From Lachnospiraceae bacterium (GTDB lineage Bacteria; Bacillota; Clostridia; Lachnospirales; Lachnospiraceae): a stretch of DNA of 64,000 bases. Shown here one piece after another: positions 26,423 to 33,665 of the stretch. Under the pieces are notes generated by a model, which ran no database searches, was not told the origin of the DNA, and worked only from the letters and a program-made list of their open reading frames with translations. The stretch covers positions 83,912 to 147,911 of the forward strand of contig JAFUIR010000021.1 in the NCBI GenBank assembly GCA_017468395.1, read 5' to 3'. The position numbers and the translations under genes are program-made. Positions within the stretch are counted from its first letter, which is position 1, and the number at the start of each line of letters is the position of its first letter.

Positions 26423-29400
26423 TTATACTACCATTGCTTTTTCTTTTTTATCCTTCTTTAAGAACAAGAACACTGCCAAACATCCAAGTCCCATTACAAA
26501 GAACCACTTGGGATGAATATCACCTGTTTTCGGTGAGGAATCCGTTGTTCCCGGAGAGGATAAATCCGTCACATCCACATAAATTACATAGGGTGAGAAG
26601 TGTTCTGCGGTAAATGTAACGCAGGCAACACCATCAATAGTTGCAAATCTTGTGGACAATTTGTCAAGTCTCTCATTCACAACACCTGCCACCTTGTTGT
26701 TACCGGCATATTTAATCATAGAATCCGGCAAAGGAAGGGTTATGGTAATGGAAAGACCGCTGGTGTCTGTAATTTTTGTTTTTCCTGTGGAATCATACAA
26801 ACTGATGTCCATAGGGAAGTATTTCAGATTTTTCACACTGCCATATTCGTTCAGCAGTGCCTTCAATACTTCTTCTGTTGCATCTGTATCTTCTGTAATT
26901 TTAATCACAAAGTTATCAGAAGAACCATGCACTGTACCGGATACAACGCCGGTATTGGATAAACCGTTTTTATCAATTACGATAATAGTGCCCGGCTTAT
27001 TTGAAGAACCACTGTTGTTATTATTGTTTCCGTTATTATTGTTGCTTCCGCTGTTTCCTGAATTACTGCTGTAATTAGGGTCTTTTTCATATGTCGCCTC
27101 AATAATTATATTTTCCGCAGGCATAGTAAAGAAAGTTGCTGCAACAGAATTACTGATAAATTTCGCATTGGCACTCTCACTTACCCATTTGTCAAATCTC
27201 TGTCCTTTTGCAGGTTCATTTGCAATAACAGGAATCTGTGCGCCTGCCGCATAACTACCGGAACCCGTACCATTCTTAACTGTCAGCGTATACAAAGTTG
27301 TATCTGTTGTACCATTGTTACCGCTGTTGCCGCCGGAACCACCATTTCCACTACCGCCTGAGCCGTTATTTCCTGAATTATTATCTTCATCAACCACTTT
27401 ATCGGGAACGCCGTCGCCGTCGGAATCAATCAATGTTCCTCTCTCATACTGCGCATAAGTAGTGGTATCTGCTTTAATATTGGTAATGGCAGGTCTCCAA
27501 CCGGTAAAAGTATATCCCTCTCTGGAAGGATTCTGGGGCGTAATTGCATCGCCGCCGGGAGAAACCATCTGTGTGTAAAGAACGGTGTCGTCCCAATCCA
27601 AAAATGTTACGGTATACTTTGATTCTTCAGAGTCAATCTTTTCGTACAATGCCTGTACGTCCATATCTCTGCTGACATCGGAGAAATCTTGCGACCAACC
27701 GGTAAATCTGTATCCTTCTCTTCCTACCGGATCAGGCGCTGTGGCTGATGTATGCCACAAAAGAGTTTCTTCTTTCACAATCGCCAGTTCGCCGGAAGTA
27801 TTATAATCCCAGAAAGTTACGGTAAAATATTTCTCAATTTCTTTTTCGGAAACTACAATATTTTCATATTCGTTTGCGTATGTCTCCGCAGCGGAACCGG
27901 GTTCACAGTAAAACTCGATAATCTTATTGCTGTCATATGTATCAAAAGCTGAAGGATCAATAAATGTTACACTACCGGGAATTTCCGCATACTGCAAACC
28001 ACTGCCGGTAAAGGCATTGTTACTGATACTCTTACAAGTGCTTGGAAGAATAACCTCAAACAAATTGGAGGTGTTTGCAAACGCATACTGAGGTACTCTT
28101 TCAATATAGGACAGAGACAAGTCTATGGAACCGATATTCTCACAATCCATAAATGCTTCATCATTTAAAGTTTTCACACCGGTCAATTCTTTTGCACTAA
28201 CTGTTCTGCTTCTGGATTCCAGACATTGAACTACAGAAAGTTTCACGTCATCATCCGTTCCGTAAATAACAGAATCTGTACATACAAAGTAAGGACCTCC
28301 GGAGAATGAAACATCTGTCAGCGCTGTACAATCTTTAAAAGGACGAAGTCCCAGAGTTGTAACCTCCGGCGAAATAGTAACATTAGCCAATTTTGCATTG
28401 TTTTGGAATGCGTAATCGCCAATAGTTTCGCCGCCTTTAACCATACGGAAAGTTGTCAGTCCTGACATGGAACCTTCTTTTGTGTCGGGTTTGGTATATT
28501 CATATGCAAAAGCATAGTCATGAATCTTCTCTGCACCGCCATTGATGGTAATGGTGGCCAAATCGGTACAACCGCTGAAAGAATAAGGTTCAAACTCCTC
28601 AATGGATGCCATGGTAATACTCTGGATGTCCGTATCGGGAGTACCCTTGCGGGAACCGGTCTTAGTCTCTTCGTTATACACATATCCGCCGTTAAACAAA
28701 CCACTCTTTAAGCCTGTAACGCCTTCGGGAAGTACCACATTAAGGGCGGAGTTAATAATAGACCACTGGTTTTGGGAAACTTCCGTCTTTCCAAAAGAAT
28801 TTATCCATGCATTATACTGCTCTAAAGCTTTGTCTGCCGCATCAATATATTCCTGTTCCATGTAAGGATAATCTGCAATAGTGTAAGTAGACAGTTCCGT
28901 AAAGGTAGGATAATCTACCAATTCTGCCCGGTTATTATCATAGTTATAAACAATTTCAAGGTTTGTAGGCCAGCCGCTGTAATATGTAATATAAGTACGG
29001 GGCTGCGCACCTGCATTAATATTTCCGTTTGCATTCATGGCATACTGGAAAGGCACAATATTGCTTCCCACTGTACCTGTAAAAGTAAGCACAGGAGCCT
29101 TGGCTACACCGGTTGAAGCATCCGGCTCAAGGAAACTCTCGTCACCACAGCCATAAGTATCATTTATGGAGTGTGAAGAATCAATTACCTGCGTTGCAAA
29201 CGCATCAGTGCCAATCTTGGTAATTGCACCGGCATTTTCAAAAATAACGTGCTGCAGATTATGGCATCCCTTAAAGGCCTCTTCATTAATTGCCTTAACC
29301 GTAGAAGGAATCACAATCTTTTTCAGATAACAGTTATTTGAAAAACTTCCGGCATTAATTTCAGAAATACCATAAGGACCCACTCTTCCGGGGATAGTAA

Positions 29401-31027
29401 CTTCTGCCACAGGACCGGACATCTCAAAATGCAAAAGCTGATTCTGAGAGTTTACCTGATACATAATCTTATTATCAGACTCCTCATCGATAATAATAAT
29501 TTCGTACTTATCATCTGCCGCATATTTAAATGCAATGGCATTCAATTTTGTAAAATCATGAGTCTTGGATTCATCTACACACTCAAAATAAAATGTGGAG
29601 TGTACCTGGTCTTTAAAGTTTTGCACCGTGTATGCATCATCATCATATCCGGTAGTAGCCACCGGCTCAATATCGGAACGGAGCGCCGAAGGAGCCGTCT
29701 GCACGGTAATGCTGCGCAGATTACTACAATCCTTAAAGTTGTTTAATACCAATTTATAAGGGCTCTTATCATCGCCCACAAAGGACGCGGGAATCGTTAC
29801 ATTCTGTAAGGATGTACAACCCTTAAATACATAATAACCCAAATCTTTCAGGTTTACGTTTGCGCCCTCGCGTACACCAGCAATATCCAAATTGCTCAGT
29901 GCCCAGCAGCCGTCAAAAGCATGGTCATAAATATATTGCACACTGGCGGGCAATGTGAAATTGGTCAGTGCCTGACAGTTTTGGAATGCATAGTCCGCAA
30001 TAAAAGTAATATTGGAAAGGAAAGGAATATTTACTGTTTTCAAGTTGATACAGTCCGCAAAAGCAGCTTTACCGATTTCTTCCAGACCATTTCCCAAAGT
30101 AACGGTATCCAGACCACCGCAAGTATAGAAAGCCCAGTTTCCGATACCTTTCAAATATTCACCGATTACCAATGTCTTGATATTAGTGTTGTTCGCAAAG
30201 ATACCTTTCAAAGGATCTGTATTGATTTTGCCCTGCTCCTGTGCAATTTTCCAACCTTGAACCGCACCTGCATCATTAGCATCCACACTTTCCAGTGTCT
30301 GGTTTCCGATGTAAAATACTTTGATGTTTTTAATCCACTGGACATTTTCAGTTGCCGTCAACTCAAAAGCAGCCTCTGCACCTACCACGTCTTCATTTTT
30401 ATTGTAATAAAACTGGGTCAACTCCAAGTCCTGCCAAGCATTTCTGTCGTTATAATAGCAGGGACGGTGCTCGGCAATTACTTTTTCTGTAATGATTTCG
30501 CCCTCTTCGTCCACCATTTCCTTGCCGTTTTCGTCCAACTTGGGCACGTCTTCATAAACAGCATAATACAGAGGATTTCCGGCTTTGTTTGCCGCCACAT
30601 AACCCTCAAAGGAACCTTGGTTGCTGTTGTATTTCATATACGCATTCACTTCATCAGGAATTTCCAGATAGTTATTTACCAGATTTCTGCCGTTATAGCC
30701 CAAAATAACCGCAATCTTATTGTTGCTGGATTTAGACTCGTTTACATAAGCAAACTGGAAAGTACCGTCACCGGTAGTATAGATTTCTTTACAATCAGCA
30801 TCTACAACCGGAATGGCACTGGTATGTTTGGTACTTGCCTCTTTGATATCACCTTTCCAAATCTGATTGTCCCATGTGTATTTTGTTCCTTCGCCGTTTA
30901 CGTTTGCCGCTTCCGCTTTTGGAACCGGAATAGCCGCTACCACCAGGGCTGTAATCAAACAGATTGTTCCCATGGTTCTGCGAACCTGCTTCCTTAATTT
31001 CAAATTTTTCTTTGTCTTCTTAGTCAT
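26423..31027 (-). CDS. Giant cell-wall anchored LRR/InlB-repeat protein, SPKTG sorting signal
   Basis: A 1534-residue surface protein. A signal peptide occupies residues 1-40 (GTICLITALVVAAIPVPKAEA). BspA-type LRR units lie at about 275-650 and 790-1090, with a non-repeat segment between. Two Listeria-Bacteroides (InlB B) repeats follow (REGYRFTGW and REGYTFTGW), then a DSDGDGVPDK calcium-type motif, a Gly/Ser/Asn-rich linker, another beta-repeat domain (GQRFDKWVSES), a Ser/Asn linker and a C-terminal domain. SPKTG at 1498-1502 is followed by a hydrophobic segment and a lysine-rich tail. AAGGAG precedes the ATG. It lies 40 bases downstream of the sortase gene, its probable anchoring enzyme. 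Confidence 0.91.
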   Translation of the reverse strand: MTKKTKKNLKLRKQVRRTMGTICLITALVVAAIPVPKAEAANVNGEGTKYTWDNQIWKGDIKEASTKHTSAIPVVDADCKEIYTTGDGTFQFAYVNESKSSNNKIAVILGYNGRNLVNNYLEIPDEVNAYMKYNSNQGSFEGYVAANKAGNPLYYAVYEDVPKLDENGKEMVDEEGEIITEKVIAEHRPCYYNDRNAWQDLELTQFYYNKNEDVVGAEAAFELTATENVQWIKNIKVFYIGNQTLESVDANDAGAVQGWKIAQEQGKINTDPLKGIFANNTNIKTLVIGEYLKGIGNWAFYTCGGLDTVTLGNGLEEIGKAAFADCINLKTVNIPFLSNITFIADYAFQNCQALTNFTLPASVQYIYDHAFDGCWALSNLDIAGVREGANVNLKDLGYYVFKGCTSLQNVTIPASFVGDDKSPYKLVLNNFKDCSNLRSITVQTAPSALRSDIEPVATTGYDDDAYTVQNFKDQVHSTFYFECVDESKTHDFTKLNAIAFKYAADDKYEIIIIDEESDNKIMYQVNSQNQLLHFEMSGPVAEVTIPGRVGPYGISEINAGSFSNNCYLKKIVIPSTVKAINEEAFKGCHNLQHVIFENAGAITKIGTDAFATQVIDSSHSINDTYGCGDESFLEPDASTGVAKAPVLTFTGTVGSNIVPFQYAMNANGNINAGAQPRTYITYYSGWPTNLEIVYNYDNNRAELVDYPTFTELSTYTIADYPYMEQEYIDAADKALEQYNAWINSFGKTEVSQNQWSIINSALNVVLPEGVTGLKSGLFNGGYVYNEETKTGSRKGTPDTDIQSITMASIEEFEPYSFSGCTDLATITINGGAEKIHDYAFAYEYTKPDTKEGSMSGLTTFRMVKGGETIGDYAFQNNAKLANVTISPEVTTLGLRPFKDCTALTDVSFSGGPYFVCTDSVIYGTDDDVKLSVVQCLESRSRTVSAKELTGVKTLNDEAFMDCENIGSIDLSLSYIERVPQYAFANTSNLFEVILPSTCKSISNNAFTGSGLQYAEIPGSVTFIDPSAFDTYDSNKIIEFYCEPGSAAETYANEYENIVVSEKEIEKYFTVTFWDYNTSGELAIVKEETLLWHTSATAPDPVGREGYRFTGWSQDFSDVSRDMDVQALYEKIDSEESKYTVTFLDWDDTVLYTQMVSPGGDAITPQNPSREGYTFTGWRPAITNIKADTTTYAQYERGTLIDSDGDGVPDKVVDEDNNSGNNGSGGSGNGGSGGNSGNNGTTDTTLYTLTVKNGTGSGSYAAGAQIPVIANEPAKGQRFDKWVSESANAKFISNSVAATFFTMPAENIIIEATYEKDPNYSSNSGNSGSNNNNGNNNNNSGSSNKPGTIIVIDKNGLSNTGVVSGTVHGSSDNFVIKITEDTDATEEVLKALLNEYGSVKNLKYFPMDISLYDSTGKTKITDTSGLSITITLPLPDSMIKYAGNNKVAGVVNERLDKLSTRFATIDGVACVTFTAEHFSPYVIYVDVTDLSSPGTTDSSPKTGDIHPKWFFVMGLGCLAVFLFLKKDKKEKAMVV

Positions 31028-31067
31028 GCTGTATCTCCTTACCTTTCCTCACGAAGTCTCCACAACA

Positions 31068-32225
31068 TTAGTTTATCCTTTTGGCAACCACTACAAATCT
31101 GCCGTAATCCGTATAGTAATCACAGGTTGATAATGTCAATAGTTCATCCCCGTACTTGGCTGTCACACCGGTATCATAAAGGGACATTGCTGCCATTTCT
31201 TTCATGTTAGAATTGAATTCTGTTTCGGAGTTTACATCTATGAATTGATAATATTTAAAAACAATCTCATCTTCCTCATAGATTTTAGAACGAAACACAT
31301 ACATCACCTCATAAGTGCCTTTTTCATAAATGGTGTCAAACTGTATGTATTTGTGCTCTTCGTAATAATCTTTGGAACTGTATTTGTCCAGTTTCCCAAA
31401 CATTCTGCCGCTGGACATATGATGCCCGTAGACAATCAGATTGGTACTCCTTTCAATCACATCACAATCCTTGTCCAAAAAGATGCACCCGTTTTTGTCA
31501 TACTCATGATCAAAGTTATGTTTCAGATAATATTCATTGTCAACTGTCTGCATAACAGGGTAATCTATATTTGTATCGGCTATTTTTATCCATCCGATTA
31601 GTCTTTTATTCTTATTAAATAAATTTTTATATTCATCCAACACTTCCGGGATTACAATTTCGGTATCTTCGTCATAATTTATGACCACCGTAGACCCTGT
31701 TGTGGTGTTTTCCACCGGTTCTTTATCTTTAAGTTGTGCCAGTTCATTATAATTTTGCTCTGTCTGATGAGCCTGATAATAATAATATCCCAAATAGCCA
31801 AAGCAAAGAATGGCCATACAAACGCAAGAAAAAAGCAACAGTTTCCTTCTCCGCTCCTGCTTTTTCAGTTCAGCCTTAATGCTTTTTTGCATATTCTTAT
31901 CATAATCTTCCAGCCGGACTTTCTTTTTTCTTTGGCCGGTACTTTTATTATTTGCTATTTTTTTCTTTGTATTTTGACCTGACGCCTGTCCTGTTTGACT
32001 GATTTTGTTTAACCGCTCCAAGATTTCTTCCTCAAAATCCTGACCGATAATGGTCCTGAAACGGTATTTTCCGCTTTTTAAATCATTTAAGAGTTGCTGC
32101 AGCCCCTCCCTATTTTCCAAGTTATATCTGCGTTTAATCTGTTCTATGTATTCGGCATCTCTTTTGGCCGCTTCATAATCCGTCCGGGTACGAAAATCTC
32201 TTCCTGCTACCGTCCATTCTCCCAT
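31068..32225 (-). CDS. srtB: Class B sortase with N-terminal cytoplasmic extension
   Basis: Sortase transpeptidase that attaches surface proteins to the peptidoglycan. From the ATG at 32225 (GGAGG upstream) it has 385 residues. Residues 1-125 are charged and precede the membrane segment (LLLFSCVCMAILCFGYLGYYYY), so they should lie in the cytoplasm, which is unusual for sortases. The catalytic domain carries the His in VYGHHMSSGRMF, the Cys in LTLSTCDYYTDYGRF and the Arg in the same segment. The long helix-containing insertion before the Cys fits class B. It heads the operon with two SPxTG proteins; C. difficile SrtB recognises similar (S/P)PxTG signals. Confidence 0.92.
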   Translation of the reverse strand: MGEWTVAGRDFRTRTDYEAAKRDAEYIEQIKRRYNLENREGLQQLLNDLKSGKYRFRTIIGQDFEEEILERLNKISQTGQASGQNTKKKIANNKSTGQRKKKVRLEDYDKNMQKSIKAELKKQERRRKLLLFSCVCMAILCFGYLGYYYYQAHQTEQNYNELAQLKDKEPVENTTTGSTVVINYDEDTEIVIPEVLDEYKNLFNKNKRLIGWIKIADTNIDYPVMQTVDNEYYLKHNFDHEYDKNGCIFLDKDCDVIERSTNLIVYGHHMSSGRMFGKLDKYSSKDYYEEHKYIQFDTIYEKGTYEVMYVFRSKIYEEDEIVFKYYQFIDVNSETEFNSNMKEMAAMSLYDTGVTAKYGDELLTLSTCDYYTDYGRFVVVAKRIN

Positions 32226-32287
32226 TCTAAAACATCCTCCGATAGAATGAATCCACACTCTGCCCAATTATATTTACATACAATTCT

Positions 32288-32315
32288 ATTTTACTATATC
32301 TTGAAATTAATGCAA
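32288..32315 (-). promoter_or_regulatory. Sigma-A type promoter for the sortase-LRR operon
   Basis: On the minus strand: TTGCAT, 16-bp spacer, TAAAAT, about 60 bases upstream of the sortase start. It lies in the 206-bp divergent region shared with the small cysteine-rich gene. Confidence 0.65.
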
Positions 32316-32372
32316 GATTTATCCCACATATAGGGCAAATATTTTTTCAAAAAACTTTTTCCAAACCCAGAA

Positions 32373-32400
32373 ACATTGACATGCATTGCTACATAAGATA
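32373..32400 (+). promoter_or_regulatory. Putative sigma-K-like promoter of the cysteine-rich gene
   Basis: CATAAGATA at 32392-32400 matches the sigma-K -10 pattern CATAnnnTA, with AC at 32373-32374, 17 bases upstream. The same region contains a TTGACA at 32376-32381, but no credible sigma-A -10 hexamer at the right distance. The same ten bases, ACATAAGATA, recur at 32778-32787. Confidence 0.5.
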
Positions 32401-32431
32401 GAGCATAAACAAAATCTTGGAGGTAAATCAA

Positions 32432-32680
32432 ATGAGTGATTTAACTGCGACAAACTGCGGCTGCAATACAGCCAATACAAATTCTTGCGGATTCGGAATG
32501 GGTTCCGGATGCAATATTATCTGGATTATCCTTTTGCTCTCCTGCTGCGGAAATAACAATGACTGCGGATGCGGCGGCATTCTGGGCGGCAACAGCGGCT
32601 GCGGCAACAACAGCTGCGAATGGCTGATCTGGATCCTGCTTATTTCCTGCCTGTGCGGCAACAACAACTCTTGCTGCTAA
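32432..32680 (+). CDS. Small cysteine-rich membrane-type protein with internal duplication
   Basis: An 82-residue protein with 14 cysteines, and very rich in Gly and Asn. Two copies of a unit can be read: a hydrophobic Trp-containing segment (CNIIWIILLLSCC, then CEWLIWILLISCLC), each followed by GNNN and further cysteines. The ATG has GGAGG 8 bases upstream; an upstream in-frame TTG overlaps that site and is less likely. No signal peptide or known domain is recognised. Cysteine-rich small proteins of this look occur in spore-forming Clostridia, and the promoter resembles a sigma-K type, so a spore-coat-related role is conceivable but unproven. Confidence 0.75.
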   Translation: MSDLTATNCGCNTANTNSCGFGMGSGCNIIWIILLLSCCGNNNDCGCGGILGGNSGCGNNSCEWLIWILLISCLCGNNNSCC

Positions 32681-32697
32681 TCAGACCTAACCCTATA

Positions 32698-32740
32698 ACA
32701 TGGAATAGGCTCCGAAAGGAGCCTGTGTCCATGTTGATTT
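32698..32740 (+). terminator. Terminator-like hairpin after the cysteine-rich gene
   Basis: A 7-bp stem (AGGCTCC, GAAA loop, GGAGCCT) extended by an outer pairing of CATGGA with TCCATG, followed by GATTTTTACC. It separates the cysteine-rich gene from the next two genes. Confidence 0.6.
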
Positions 32741-32760
32741 TTACCTGTATTCCTAAAGTA

Positions 32761-32787
32761 TACTTTTCCTCATGTCCACATAAGATA
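32761..32787 (+). promoter_or_regulatory. Putative sigma-K-like promoter of the two following small genes
   Basis: CATAAGATA at 32779-32787 matches CATAnnnTA, with AC at 32762-32763, 15 bases upstream, slightly short for sigma-K. It is the second copy of the ACATAAGATA element in this cluster. Confidence 0.4.
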
Positions 32788-32854
32788 AACCACGGAGTAT
32801 TTCTCTGAAATTCACTAGATGCGGATGTCCAAGGACCTCCCGGAAAGGAACAGG

Positions 32855-33334
32855 ATGGAACATAAAGAGCATGACAGAGTATTGGCATTTGATACTCTTT
32901 TTACCACTAATCAATGCAGAATGCTAAAAACCGTCATGCCTTTTTTTGATGTTTCCATGCAGCGCCATCTCGCCATTTATATAAAATATCTGGAACTGCA
33001 ATATGCACTTACTTATTTTAAGAAAAATCCCTTTCCTCCTTTTTCCGGCGCTTGCGATACCCATAATATCTTTCAAGATATCCTTCCCTACTGCTCTCCC
33101 GACGAAAAACAAAAGATTTCCCAATTCGAAAATATTTTTTCTGCCATGGAAAATTACCGGAACATGATGGAAATGATGTCCATGATGAAAGAAATGTTTC
33201 CTCAAGGAGAAGGTGCGCCAGACAGCGACATTCTGTCCGGCTTATTTGGCGGTGGCGGTGACATGAACGAAATGGGTAACCTCTTTGATATGTTCCAAAT
33301 GTTCCAAAACAACAATCATAACGATAATACATAG
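32855..33334 (+). CDS. Protein of unknown function, Met/Asn-rich C-terminus
   Basis: Not recognised as a named family. From the ATG at 32855 (AAAGGA upstream) it has 159 residues. The N-terminal half looks helical (RVLAFDTLFTTNQCRMLKTVMPFFD, then RHLAIYIKYLELQYALTYF). The second half is rich in methionine (NMMEMMSMMKEMF) and glycine (LFGGGGDMNEM) and ends in Asn/His. No signal peptide or membrane segment is seen. It is 20 bases upstream of the next small gene, so the two form an operon behind the second sigma-K-like element. The surroundings suggest a spore-related role, but nothing in the protein proves it. Confidence 0.72.
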   Translation: MEHKEHDRVLAFDTLFTTNQCRMLKTVMPFFDVSMQRHLAIYIKYLELQYALTYFKKNPFPPFSGACDTHNIFQDILPYCSPDEKQKISQFENIFSAMENYRNMMEMMSMMKEMFPQGEGAPDSDILSGLFGGGGDMNEMGNLFDMFQMFQNNNHNDNT

Positions 33335-33354
33335 TTTATTAAAAGGAGATTTTT

Positions 33355-33633
33355 ATGTCCCAACATGCAAAATGGATGGATGACCCTATGGTCAGTCACA
33401 TTTCCAAGGAAAAACTGGAATTTTTAGGCGAACTGGTGGCAGGCGGTCACGGAAAATCCCAAAAAGAAATGATGCCCTATATGATGTCTGTCATGAAAAA
33501 AGCCAAAGCAAACGGCATCACTTTCACTCCTGCGGATATTCAGACTATTATCACCGCCATCAAAAAATACAGTTCTCCCGAAGAACTTGCCAAAATGGAT
33601 GAAATCATGAAAAAGGCGCCGCATCAAAAGTGA
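33355..33633 (+). CDS. Small protein of unknown function
   Basis: A 92-residue soluble protein starting after a strong AAAAGGAG site. It is Met/Lys-rich and mostly helical (KLEFLGELVAGG, then EMMPYMMSVMKKAKANGITFTPADIQTIITAIKKYSSPEELAKMDEIMKK). No named domain, cysteine motif or transmembrane segment is seen. It shares the methionine-rich character of the preceding gene, with which it is co-transcribed. Its stop codon lies inside the stem of the terminator. Confidence 0.72.
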   Translation: MSQHAKWMDDPMVSHISKEKLEFLGELVAGGHGKSQKEMMPYMMSVMKKAKANGITFTPADIQTIITAIKKYSSPEELAKMDEIMKKAPHQK

Positions 33634-33650
33634 TGTGACGCCAGTTTTTT
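33615..33650. terminator. Bidirectional terminator between the small-gene cluster and leuS
   Basis: Stem GGCG/CGCC plus CATCA/TGATG around a 4-base loop with a 3-base internal mismatch. It has TTTTTT on the plus-strand side and, read on the minus strand, CTTTTTC after the stem, so it can serve both converging transcripts. Confidence 0.7.
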
Positions 33651-33665
33651 ATTTTACTTTGTACC

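Noticed and set aside
27000-27400. Short direct repeats in the LRR gene (Asn/Gly/Ser codon runs)
   Set aside because: These encode low-complexity linkers between domains; spacing is irregular, so neither CRISPR nor a DNA-level repeat is supported.
29921-30997. 358-codon plus-strand frame opposite the giant LRR gene
   Set aside because: The antisense frame arises from the regular codon pattern of the repeats; the minus strand has a signal peptide, repeats and sorting signal.
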